39,671 nucleotides of DNA from Isohypsibius dastychi (taxonomy: Eukaryota; Tardigrada; Eutardigrada; Parachela; Isohypsibiidae): contig JAQIWT010000072.1 in assembly GCA_034696485.1 (NCBI GenBank), forward strand, positions 1 to 39,671, given 5' to 3'. The notes below the pieces were generated by a model. The model had not been told where the DNA came from and ran no database searches. It worked only from the letters and a program-made list of their open reading frames with translations. Positions 1-10,184 of this stretch are shown here, piece by piece (position 1 is the stretch's first letter; every line of letters starts with the position of its first letter). The translations under genes and the position numbers were made by a program.

Positions 1-21
1 CCCCCCCCCCCCCCCCCCCCC
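1..21. repeat. Terminal poly-C run at window start
   Basis: Twenty-one consecutive C open the window. With the poly-G run at the other end this suggests the assembly stops at homopolymer tracts. It cannot be told whether the run length is real or an assembly artefact. Confidence 0.95.
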
Positions 22-69
22 AGAGAAAAACACTCTCAAAGTCACACGACTTCACCGTATTCAACTTAC

Positions 70-554
70 CATACAGTGTCCGTTTATGCACATATCCAGC
101 GAGCCTTCACGACATCTTGTCCCATCAAGAACCTGTGGCGCCATTTCCTTCAGAATGCCGCCATCTTTTGATTTGCAGTTCAGGACACATGGCTTTTTCA
201 AGTTAGTATACGGCAACCAGTGATGGAACTGTCCATTTGAAGGAATTTTGTCAAAGGCCGAACACTGCTGGCTCCGAAAATCCACACTTCCAACCGGACA
301 TGGCTAAAATCAACATCAAACCAATCAAATTCTCAGTTTCTTTTAACAACTTTAAGCCATACTTTTGTATTGCAGAGCTTGTACTGAATCTTCTCCCCGA
401 AACATTCTCCGTGTTTTTTACAGTCACGATAGCGAAACGAAGCTCCTCCATCACAAGTTCTCGAACAGATACTCCAATTACTCCATGCTTTCCAATGTGA
501 TTTCTCGGTCATTTGATTGGCCGAGTCGCTGTCATCTCTCCTCGACCAACAACT
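70..554 (-). CDS. ADAMTS/papilin-like secreted protein, partial (TSP1 plus Cys-rich exons)
   Basis: Two exons on the minus strand join in phase: 554-363 (acceptor TTTTACAG, donor GTATGG) and 303-70 (acceptor GATTTTAG, donor GTAAGT). The first encodes a thrombospondin type 1 repeat with the WSNWSICSRTCDGG core and a closing CNTKPCP. The second encodes the adjoining ADAMTS-type cysteine-rich segment: a DFRSQQC start, then WLPY, PC-x-L-x-C, DGTRC and a D-x-CINGHC ending. This TSP1 to Cys-rich order is known from ADAMTS, ADAMTS-like and papilin/MIG-6 proteins, which are secreted matrix proteins. The 3' part of the gene lies beyond the left edge. No metalloprotease or disintegrin exon is seen upstream, which favours papilin or ADAMTS-like over a true ADAMTS protease. 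That last point is inference. Confidence 0.82.
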
Positions 555-2426
555 CTGTAAAATTCCGTAAAATCAACGCCGCACCTTGAGAGATTAAGTG
601 ATGTGTCTTACGTGTGTTTGAGTGATGATAAGAATCATAATCCAGGTGAGGAATTCACATAAAGGCGCCATACTGCGCAAATTAACCAATTATCTCTCCG
701 GTTTATAAATGCTCATTCAGATTCGAGTTGGCAACATGATAATATTGGATGCTTATGCAGGAAATGTAATCCAGATTTCGGGTTGAGATTGATCGATGGA
801 TGGTGTGTTATGATAATGAGCAATTACATTCGTCGGCCGCTAATCCCCGCCAATTCCACGCGACCACTTTTCCAATGCCCATAATCCTGCCAAAATAAAA
901 CCTTGACTAGTTTTTATCAATTCATTATTTACGAGCCTAGATAACATTTTTCGCGAAATTTAGGTTCGTACGTTTTTTATCGGTATTTAGGTTGTCAGTA
1001 AAACTCACTCAATCAAGAAAAAAATTTATTCAATATTAAAACTATTATTAGGTTTTATTATTTATTATTTTATTCGCTATTTCATTATCTATTGTTATTT
1101 ATTATTTTCTTTTATTTATTATTTTATTATGAAGTATTATTATTAAGTTTATTAACACAGTCTCAAATATGAAGCTATTTTATTCCGCTGAAATATCCCG
1201 GTTTGTAAGTTTAAAACGTTTACTCGTTGCAAAAACACGTTTGGTGTCATAACAGGAAACAGTTCCATCGAGCAAAAAAGACTTGTTCAATTTAGTGTAG
1301 CAGCCTTGATTGTGATATGTACTGCTGATAATGGGGGACTGGTAGGATAAGAGGATTGTAGTTGAAACAAGTTTTATCTCGTCTCGTTCTCTCAAAGAAA
1401 GAAAGGAAAGGAGCCTAATGGAGCGAAAGATAAATGTCTTTGGGTTGGAAAAGATGCATCCGCTTGTTGTTCCTCTCCCTTCCCGTCTAACTTTACACAT
1501 GACTGAACATTACTTAACCAAAAGAGAAGATATTCAATGAAATGTAACCAGCTCAAGCCAATCTGATTATACATAATGAATTCCACTCCAGAAGATTCCA
1601 GAATCTGGGACGTTGAAAAGGTTACGAATATTCTGTGAGAGAGTGAGTGAGTGATGCAATGGAATGATAATAATAATGAGTTGGGTTTGGTTTGAGTGGT
1701 CAGTCAGCGGTTCAAGTAGCGAAGTCTGTCGGATAATTACTATGACTTCCGATCAACTGCCCTCTCTTCTCCCTCTTTATAAATCTCAATCTCGAAAATC
1801 GACATTATATTATCATGATTATTATTATTACATTTCAGAGCTCGTCATCGATTATCCTCCAGGATATTTTGATCCGAAAACTTTGTCTTCTTTATGCAGC
1901 GTCAAAATAAAATCCATTTCGGAATCATAAGAGCCTTTTCGGGTGCGTCCAGATCATATTTGGGTGATCTCAAAAATGAAAATCTGGAATCGACGTTGAA
2001 TTTTCAATGCGCAAAGTTTGAATTAAACTTTTGATTTCCTTTGAAACCTTATTGGATTTTGTTTGTTCCAGACAAAAACCCATGGAATCCGTCTAGAATT
2101 CAAGTCAGATCTTGGTCGTTCTTGAAACACACGACTTTTTCTCAGCACTTTTGGACAATTCTAGAAAAAATACAGAGTTAAGAACTTGCTCTCAAATAAC
2201 CGATTAATCGACGTCCCTGTTTGATTTGTTTGTTTGATCTTGGAACCACCGCCAATATATGTATTTCTATGAACGCTCCCGACCAATTAGTGGACATTCA
2301 ATACGTTGACAAAGAGTCCATTTTTTTTTGATAATTTCAAATAGAAATTAAAGTCTGCGGACGGACATAACGGGCAATTGACAAAATATTCCGAATTCAA
2401 TACGAAAAATGTTGAAAAATGCTTAC
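555..2426. other. No supported gene; probable intron or upstream region of the papilin-like gene
   Basis: No convincing exon on either strand. The stretch from about 1045 to 1155 is AT-rich low-complexity sequence built of TTATT and TATTA units. Open frames elsewhere here lack family resemblance and splice support. Confidence 0.5.
1045..1155. repeat. AT-rich low-complexity tract
   Basis: Repeated TTATTATTT and TTTATTATTTTA motifs with almost no G or C. It is simple sequence inside non-coding DNA. Confidence 0.8.
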
Positions 2427-2469
2427 CGGGTGTCCAAAAAAGCAAAATAATCCACATGAACGTCCTCAT
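2427..2469 (-). CDS. Possible signal-peptide first exon of the papilin-like gene
   Basis: ATG at 2469 opens a 43-nt exon with a hydrophobic core (FMWIILLFW) and a good donor (CCCG|GTAAGC) in phase 1. It would suit the first exon of the secreted TSP1 protein on the same strand. The TSP1 exon at 554 starts in phase 0, so at least one connecting exon between 2426 and 555 must exist if the two belong together. I could not identify it. Alternatively this is the start of another secreted protein, or chance. Confidence 0.35.
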
Positions 2470-3204
2470 AAAAATTGCTCCAGCAAACCTCCAGAATGAA
2501 AATATCAAAATATTTCCCGTATGAAGTCACCTGGAAATTAACAGGACATCCCAGCAATTTCGGCAAATTGTCAATTTTATTTCCAAAAGTGCAATCTATG
2601 GGGTGAGTGAGTTGTTGGGCGTTGATTCACAATATAAGCTGGGAATCTATATTGCCTTGAGGGGCATTTTCACTCGCTTACTCGCTAACGCCCCGGAGGG
2701 TCCAAGGCTCAGCTTATAATTCATTTCTCCAATATTGTTATATTGAATAGGTTTCGACTATTGAACAGCTGTGATATTTATTATTTTCAATCATAGTCAT
2801 TTAGTCAAGCGTTTTATCGCTGGCCCCCCTCTCCATCCCATCCACCAAATGTTTGGACCTTTCTCTCCTTACTTCTCTAATCTGGAGGTAATTTGACATT
2901 AATCTCCTCACTTCTATTCAAATCACACCGGTTTAGGCGAGAGAATGCTTTTCACCTTTTCCATTTCTAAATGGAAATAGTCAATTGACCACCCTGCGTT
3001 GCACAAAAGATGGGATTATTTGCAGACCAACTTGATCGGATTGGAAAATATTTTTTATTATTTCATTGCGGGGGAGAGAAGTGTAAATATTGAGCAGATT
3101 GGGAAACGAAAAATTGTTTCAGTCGCTTCTCTGTGGGGAATGCGGTTATTGGGGCAATATATTTTCGGGTCTCGCTGGATTCTGGAATTAAGGGGACAAC
3201 GGCC

Positions 3205-3214
3205 TATATAAAAA
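3205..3214 (+). promoter_or_regulatory. TATA box, downstream gene unclear
   Basis: TATATAAAAA followed about 45 nt later by an ATG at 3259 that opens a 33-codon frame with no recognisable family. The spacing is right for a Pol II core promoter with a short leader, but the transcript it would drive is not evident. Confidence 0.4.
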
Positions 3215-3751
3215 GTCAAGCATAAAGAAAAGGGAAGCATCTTCATCGATCATCTTTTATGTTTAGATATCTCTCTCTTGAAATTGCGGAGAATATCATC
3301 GCGCGCAAATCACCAATATCACTTAGCGACATCATTTCCTATTCAGATCAAAAGAGATGACCACAGCAGTCGTTCTCAACTAAGATCACTGAGATTGCAA
3401 TGCAACGGTTTTCAACAGCAAAGCATTATTAGAAAATCAGAAATACAGAGAACTGAGAGTATACTTTTTATCTCCTTCAGTCGGTTCATCGAGACTCACT
3501 CAATTTAAAATGTTTAAATACCATATCAAACGGAATAAACAGTTTGTTTTTGGACGTATTTTAACTGGGGGGACTGCATTTGGTGACAAACACTAATACA
3601 CAGTACCGAATTTGGTGACATGAATCGTGACCACGTTTATTTCTCTCAACAAAATGTCGATTCGTGTGTTTTTTAGAAGCGGGTTGAAAAAAAAGACTCC
3701 GTTGATCTTGATTTGATATAAAATAAGATTGAAGATCAGGAGAGCTGGGCA

Positions 3752-3761
3752 GGGGGGGGGG
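3752..3761. repeat. Poly-G tract (10 G)
   Basis: One of several G or C tracts of ten or more bases in the window (others at 5397-5406, 6363-6375, 11252-11261, 11344-11356). Confidence 0.95.
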
Positions 3762-5389
3762 CGTAAAGGCTGAAGTGTAATGAAGGGTAGATTGAGTATT
3801 GACCAAGTTTTAAAAAGTTTGCTCAAATGGAAATGATCAAGAGAATGTGAATGACTGGATGGCATGGCATGACATGGATTTATAGCTCTTCCGCTCTCCT
3901 TCCTTTTTCCTTCACAGATAAGATACCCAGTGACTTCTTTTCTTCAACTCGTTATCAGGGAAGAAGCTCAGAAAAAAACTAGGTTGAGAAATGACTTTTG
4001 GTACGCTTCATTTAACCGAGCTGCCGGTCCGGCTCCTTTTAGTTTCTTTCAGCTTAGTTTTGAAATACCTGACTTATTTACCGATTTACGGACATTGATT
4101 TGTACTGTAGTTTTGTACCTTGACCATAAATATTTTCAATGGAAGACACCTTTCACGAGAAGTACGGGAAATCACTTGGCTGAACAATGAACACGTGTTC
4201 GAAATCGGTCAACAGCTATTCGAGATAAGACTCTCAACCTTTTTACCCACAAGTCAATTAAAAAAATATTCATATTTCTGCAGCTGAATAGAAATGGCTG
4301 GCCAAATGAGTTAATGATCTCGAAAGGTCACCCGTCTTTTTTTTATCACGTTCGACTGTGTTCCCAGTTGTCATTCCGACCAACGGTCTTTGTTATTCTG
4401 GATAAAATATTGTCCTGACAGATCAATTCACACATTTGATGTTTTTCAATCACACTCATGATTCAAACCCATCTCGAGTGACAATTCATTGTTTCACCAG
4501 GGCTAACCTTTTTAAACTTGTTACAAATATACGAGATGAAAACTTATTTTCTGTTTCTTTCGGTTTTAATAAATGTCCAGAACGGTATCATCATTTTTCC
4601 ACGCAGAAAATAAAGATGTATTCAAGTGGTGATAAAAGAGCGGTAAGTCAATTAGAAAATCACTCACTTGATCCTAATTGAATTGTTCAGCTCCCTCAAC
4701 TCCTCCCTTTCACTCTCTTGAATATGATTCCGTGCCACTTGATCAGCAAGCATTTAACAACTCATATACTCCCGTAAATATCTGGAACACTGAAGAAGTC
4801 CCAACAAAACTGCGCGACAAACGGGAAACTGCCAACTGGGAAAACGTCGCAGAAAATTCAGTGTTTGGTTGAAGCGAAAGAGTTTAAAGAAGATGGCCCC
4901 CCTGCCGGCCTTTGCTTGGCTATCGTTTGGATTCTGAGTCTTATTTCAAATTGAGGAAATGGCATTTGGGAATATAGGAAGAGGGAAAGGACCGCAAAAT
5001 GGGCAATTGTAATCGATTGCTCCAAGGATGATGTTATGTGTGAATAATCCATAAAAACGCCGACCCAGTCAGCTTTCTTCTTCCTTACTCCATTACTGAC
5101 TTGACTTGTAAACTTTCTTCTCAGAAATATCAGTTATCTCTTGAAATATTATTTCATTCAAAATTCAACGGCCGAATTCTCTGAAATCACAAAACCCAAT
5201 CACAACTCAGAATCATATGCAAAGGAACTGAAGGTCAAATTAACAAATTATCCTTTCATTCAATGTACGTAGAATTCCACGGGGTTCCTCTTTTCAGGCC
5301 CACTCTCACCTTAAAAAGATTTGTTTAATTCCCAAACGGTTCAAACGTGTTCGAATTTGTGATTACACTGCAGTGCGATGACCATGTTA

Positions 5390-5406
5390 GGGGGGAGGGG
5401 GGGGGG
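5390..5406. repeat. Interrupted poly-G tract (6 G, A, 10 G)
   Basis: G run broken by one A at 5396. It has quadruplex-forming character and is also a site prone to length errors in sequencing. Confidence 0.95.
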
Positions 5407-5465
5407 TACCTGCCATTTGGATTTCACACTGGTTTCACACATCTTCTCGAGTTCTTGTTCCCCAG

Positions 5466-5600
5466 TTCGAGGCAACGCCAAAAGTAGGCTCGTGGCTGTC
5501 GATCAAGATGTTCTTCTTTGATCGCACCATGAAGGAGAGTGAATGGCTAATCCATTTAATGCACGAAAAGCTCAAGTTGAATCGTCAAGTAGGCGATTGT
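5466..5600 (+). CDS. Candidate internal exon, unknown protein
   Basis: An open segment bounded by an acceptor-like site (TTGTTCCCCAG) and a donor (GATT|GTAAGTCG) reads FEATPKVGSWLSIKMFFFDR and continues with MKESEWLIHLMHEKLKLNRQ. The length, charge mix and splice borders look coding. A possible next exon starts after GCATTCCAG near 5684 and runs open to a TGA at 5808. No family is recognised, no start exon was found, and the frame could be chance. Confidence 0.22.
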
Positions 5601-5808
5601 AAGTCGAGAATAAATACTCTTCATGTTTGTATTGACAAATGCATTTATGCAAACATATAGGAGACCAGAAATGGATCGCATTCCAGCGAGATGTTTTATC
5701 GTCATTCCTAAATATAGGTCTGCTCTTTTAAAAGGTCATCTGGAGATCAGCTTGTTTTTTTTCTTCATGAGAAAGACATTCGGTCAGCGAGCGGATTGCA
5801 CAGCGTGA

Positions 5809-6798
5809 CATGTTTCATGTCAAGAAGCAATTATCGATTCTAATCCTCAATCTCCTCTTTTACTTGGCGGTTGGCAGGCCCGCTAAGCGAGATGGGTCTT
5901 AAAAAAACAAATGCTTCCATCGCAATTATATACGAATAGAGACAGTTTTAACTCGAGTTATTGACAGACAGTTTTTCTTGTTTCCGGATCGACATTGCAT
6001 AAGGGCCTGTCTGTCATGTCAGAAAACCATGTACTGAATTCATTGCTAGAGGAAATGTGGATAAGCGCGACAACGCGAAATGTGGCAGATATGTATTTAG
6101 TCACCATTGGAATGGCTGTGTGTGTGATGTAACAACGAGACAACACTAGCACTTTCTGTTTCAGCCAAATAAAATTTCACTCAATGTACGTAGTGGCTGT
6201 GAGTTTTAAAAGTCGCTGTTCTAAAAGATGCCTGAAAGTCACTCTGAAAAGCAACGAAAAACTCAGTCGTTAGCAAGGTCAGCAATGGTTCGTCGTGTGA
6301 TGAGCCATTCTTGTAATTTATAGCCTGTAACTTGTCTGTTGCTTCACCGAAAAGGGTAGAGAGGGGGGGGGGGGGTACTGTTCAGTGACGGCTTTTTTAG
6401 TTGCTGAATCAGGCAAAGCCATACACATATATGTCAAAGCCGGTAGAAGTACATGGTGTTCGACCAAGGAAAAGTAATGAGAACAGCCCGACCAAAAATA
6501 GGGGCGCATCGCAAGATTTCGGTGGTCACATTTAATTTGCTCCGTGCCCAACAGTAAGAATATTATGACTCAAACTTCGGTCCATCAGAAGCTATCGTAA
6601 CTCGGGATACTCTGATCTGGAAAGAACTTTCGGACCGATCTGCATCTTGATTGTTGGACAGCAAAATTCTTTCCGAAAAAAGAGCCATTACCTATGGACT
6701 AGGTTTCATCCCAACAAGTCTTGAAAGCAAATATGATACACGTATTTACAATCAAACCAGAAAGCATCAGACCCTGCGGACAGCAAACAAGTATGCGA
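5809..6798. other. Intergenic, nothing supported
   Basis: No supported gene. A pair of short cysteine-containing frames near 5940-6145 is discussed among the rejected items. A 13-G tract lies at 6363-6375. Confidence 0.5.
6363..6375. repeat. Poly-G tract (13 G)
   Basis: Uninterrupted run of thirteen G in non-coding DNA between the receptor gene and the candidate exon region. Confidence 0.95.
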
Positions 6799-8520
6799 TC
6801 ATGTCCTCGTAGCGTTGACAATCATATCAGTCGGTTTTGTCGTAGCAAAGTCTTTCTGGAATACCTCGAGGGTCAATAATGCCAATGATATCAGCAATGT
6901 CACATTCTGAAACAACACAACAGGGTCTGATGGGATGTATCTAATAACGCTGACTGTTCATTTCACCGTCACCGCAGAGAGCCGAGTAAAGTGGAGTAAC
7001 TCAGTCCCACTGAACAGAATCTGCTGATCTCTAGTCAGCGCCGCAAAATGCGTCAAACGCTCCATCACCACTTTCACCTTTTCGGCAACATTTCTCGTTA
7101 AAGTGTGCATTTCAAACGGACAAACAACCAACCTCGCGGGAATCACACTTTGAGGAACGAGTGTCACAGCGGCAGATGAACTTGTGGAGAAGCGGATTGA
7201 CTTCCAAACTCTAGAATACAAAAAGCGTCAGGGTCAAAGACATAATTCTGAATCGGACACCGACTTTTTCATGGACTGCCATGAATGGCCACATGAAAAT
7301 GGTGTTGTATGCCGTGAAGATCAGTGTTGCCCCAAAATCAAAGACCCATGTTCCCACTGGTGTTGGTACATAGCGGTTAACTGTGATCAGCTTGGAAACA
7401 TGACCGGCTGCAATGAACAAGTTGAGGCAATACATAACAAACAGCCCGAATCCGAAATGCTCATTGATGTAGTTGCGAATGTCAACCAGGTCGCTATACA
7501 GATTTCTCGTTCCAGTGACAATTTTCAAAATTTTATCCGCATCTTCTTGTGGCTCGTATGAGCTCATCTCACGTCGAAATGACTCAATAATTTGGTGACA
7601 GCTCTCTTTTTCAGCAAGAGCGATGATGAGGATGACGGCAAAGAACATCTTGGCGATCATGTGGGGAAGCGTGCTGCACATGGTCCATATGGGGAGGTAC
7701 ATGAAAAATGTCATTCTTATAGGGAGGGGGGCAAGTATAGCGTCGTATTCCAGTGATGGGAGGATGGATAATGTGTCAGCGTGGTTGAGGATGTCGAAAG
7801 TGAGGATGCACAAGATGAGTGCAATGCTGGGATGTGAGGTCACCATCAACGAGAATCTGAAATTACTGTATCACACTCTGGTCATCTTTAGACATCAGCG
7901 AAAAACAAAGTCATTGTCAGAGTGATGGTCCAAATCAGGCGATCAGTATTTGTATCTGTTTTTTACACATGAGCTTTCTTCTATCACCTCACCCATTATT
8001 ACTGAAGCTTAGTTTTAATGACCAGACTCATCAGGTGTCCCAGCAAACAAAACTAGTTGTTCTTTTGGAAAACTCACCTGTTCCGCTTGGACAGCCTGTT
8101 ATGTCCATTGGAATCCAGCAGAATTTTGTCAACCTTAAGAAACAGCTTCCCCCATTGTTTTTTCTTGAAAAGCAGAAAGGTCATGATAAAAGCCCCTTGG
8201 AGATTAGTAGCTGCGTATGATAAGCCGATGAAGGTCAGAGATATTTGGTTGACATTGTCGTTGGGTCCTCGCGGTGTACAGAGATGCAAGATTGCCAGTA
8301 TGGAGTGAAGACACGTAGAGGCCCACGCGGATAATATTAATAAAATGCCCAGTATGTTAGCTGCAACTGAAAGGATCCCGATTCTCCCCTTGTCAGAATC
8401 GACATTTGAAATTCTGATTAATCCCGTTGATCGCAAAAATACTAACGGCAAAATCAGAATAAACTCACTAGGACTATTCATTTTCAGTTTGCCATTCAGT
8501 TCAGCGAGTTTGGATTTCAT
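6799..8520 (-). CDS. Gustatory-receptor-like multi-pass membrane protein
   Basis: Four minus-strand exons: about 8520-8078 (first ATG in frame, donor GTGAGT), 7856 to about 7250, 7210 to about 6973, and 6906-6799 (acceptor TTGTTTCAG, TGA stop). Exon 1 to 2 and exon 3 to 4 join in phase. The exon 2 to 3 donor could not be fixed. The product has about seven hydrophobic segments and no signal peptide. Before the segment starting FGFGLFVMYCLNLF it carries a helical loop ending RNLYSDLVDIRNYINEHFG. That loop-plus-helix pattern is typical of the insect GR / nematode GUR-LITE-1 superfamily. The last membrane segment (LLISLALLTLEVF) lacks the usual TYxxxxxQF motif. The chemosensory or light-sensing role is inferred from the family only. 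A divergent receptor of another type is possible. Confidence 0.6.
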
Positions 8521-9673
8521 CTTTGAGAATGGTATGGATGTACACTGAATCGACAAAGCATTAAGTAGTGCCGACTTTTGTTCAACTGGGATACCGAAAG
8601 CAAACACAACAAACAGTGTAAGCAAATACGCGGTGAAGCCATGAGCTTAATTCGAAAGCAGGAAACAACTTTGAAGCAGACATCCGAAGTTGATTCCAAT
8701 AGAGGCACGTCATGCCGGTGAATGCTGGTGAAGTACCATCGCGTTTAATCACCAAAAAAAATGTCTTACCGGGAGAATGTGTTTACTTGTGGTGAAGAGT
8801 TCATTATGCCCATTGAGTACCGTCCTAATCTAAATAGACTAAATGTATTGACTCTCCTGTTTCTTCCTGTAGCTCCTTAACATATGTCTGTATGTACTCA
8901 CTCCCCTCTCTTCCAAATTTCAAACTCCTGCAGTCATACTGCAAATTTCGCTTACCCGAATGAATTATTTGGGGTGATTACTTATCACGAAACATCTGTA
9001 TTCAACCCACTTAAACGCACATTCTCGTTTCTTCTGGACTGTTCTAGCAATGGAGAAAATGGCGCCAAGCACTCACTTCACCAGAAAATATAGACGGATT
9101 GTCGGTTTTCGGTGAGTAAAGTTGCGAAGCAGAAAAACGACTTATCTTCATATGCTTTTTCAGTTTGTGACGTTCACTTCATAACAATCAGCTGAAAAAA
9201 CCAAAGTCAGATAATTAATTTACATTGTTTTCCGGAACTTTATTTTCTCAACAGCGCTCTACACTTGTTTATCTCCGCCAGAAGCATTTTCCACAATTTC
9301 ATTCTTTTGGCATACTGTATATATAAATCAAACATCGAACGTAATATTCGACATGACTCATACCTCAATGTCAACTTGGAAACAATAAAGCTTGAAAAAT
9401 ATCTCTTCGCCAGCCAACATTGTCATTGTAGCAACATTGTAGCAAAATCTGTTCGACGAAAGTTCCGCAAACAAAACCCCCAGGCTATTAGTATTTTACC
9501 GCGAGAAAAGCGTTCCGCTATTTGCAAACAACAACGAGAATCGCTGATCACTCTCCACTAACGTGCATCCTTTGTGAGTGATTGACAAAAACCAGTCATA
9601 CAAAAGGCGAGTCGACAAGTTGAAAATATTAGTGTGATTTTTTTCCCAAGTTTCGATAACTCGTTCTTCAAAA
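8521..9673. other. Intergenic region upstream of peptide gene 1
   Basis: No gene is supported. It holds a TATA-like TATATATAAAT at 9318-9328, too far (about 350 bp) from the peptide ATG to be its simple core promoter unless a 5' UTR intron exists. A short ATG frame at 9050 with a good GTGAGT donor runs into stops after every visible acceptor. Confidence 0.45.
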
Positions 9674-9967
9674 ATGAACCGTGTTCTCATCAGCCTTTGC
9701 GCCTTCTTGTTGATTGCCTCATCCGTCCTGGCTCAACGCACCGCCCAAACCACGACCCAAAAATCCACAGTGACCACAACAGTGCATTCAAGTGGTTCAG
9801 CGGATTCACATGGAGGAGAACTGGATTTCTTGTTCAAAAAGCCCAGCGCATCCAACAAAGCCACTACCGGTAAATCGGGCTCGAATGTGACCACGACAGC
9901 AGCTCCTCGGAATGCGACTTTGCAGAAGGCTGACCGAATGTGGATTAAAGGTCTTTCACCCAACTGA
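9674..9967 (+). CDS. Small secreted peptide precursor 1 (C-terminal RMWIKGLSPN)
   Basis: Single-exon frame of 97 codons. The N-terminus is a clear signal peptide (MNRVLISLCAFLLIASSVLA), followed by QRT and a Thr/Ser-rich linker likely to be O-glycosylated, with two N-x-T sites (NVT, NAT). The C-terminus is KADRMWIKGLSPN. The final ten residues are identical to those of the gene at 12733-12984, which also shares the signal peptide style and an RT...TQK segment after cleavage. The shared tail after an Arg could be a released peptide. There is no C-terminal Gly for amidation and no Cys. Function and family are unknown to me. A poly(A) signal follows at 10142. Confidence 0.8.
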   Translation: MNRVLISLCAFLLIASSVLAQRTAQTTTQKSTVTTTVHSSGSADSHGGELDFLFKKPSASNKATTGKSGSNVTTTAAPRNATLQKADRMWIKGLSPN

Positions 9968-10141
9968 ATTTGATTGATAATGTCCTAATGAGTTTCTTGA
10001 TTATTCAACCTATGATAATGAATGCGGTTGGTGACTTGCTAATCAGAGACTGGGGTGAATTAAAACTTGACCTCTTGAGTAAACAATCAGTCAGCCCGTG
10101 ATTTCCTTCTAAATTCATCAAAATTCGGGAAGTATCCTGTC

Positions 10142-10147
10142 AATAAA
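10142..10147 (+). terminator. Poly(A) signal AATAAA for peptide gene 1
   Basis: Canonical hexamer 175 nt after the stop codon of the peptide gene and 38 nt before the stop of the convergent serpin gene, so the two 3' ends nearly meet. Confidence 0.55.
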
Positions 10148-10184
10148 TCTCCATAAAACATTTTTCTCAGCAGTGGTCATAAGT

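Larger units (their letters stand above)
2470..5465. other. Mostly non-coding stretch
   Basis: About 3 kb with no gene I can support. It contains a good TATA box at 3205-3214, G-tracts at 3752-3761 and 5390-5406, and one intron-like segment (donor GTAAGTCA near 4644, acceptor GTTCAG near 4690). The frames joined by that intron give only a short unrecognised peptide. Confidence 0.45.

Noticed and set aside
4618-4866. Spliced frame from ATG 4618 across an apparent intron (GTAAGTCA to GTTCAG)
   Set aside because: In the ATG frame it gives only about 37 unrecognised residues; the longer downstream frame cannot be reached in phase.
5940-6145. Two adjacent frames with Cys patterns (CIRACLSCQ, then KCGRYVFSHHWNGCVCD) offset by one base
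   Set aside because: They suggest a frameshifted Cys-rich peptide, but there is no start, no signal peptide and no usable intron between them. Evidence is too thin to annotate.
7184-7925. Long plus-strand frames at 7184-7561 and 7623-7925
   Set aside because: They are antisense to the gustatory-receptor-like exons, whose minus-strand frame has membrane segments and family resemblance.
9050-9200. ATG frame MEKMAPSTHFTRKYRRIVGF with a GTGAGT donor
   Set aside because: Every nearby acceptor leads at once to a stop codon, so no gene follows.
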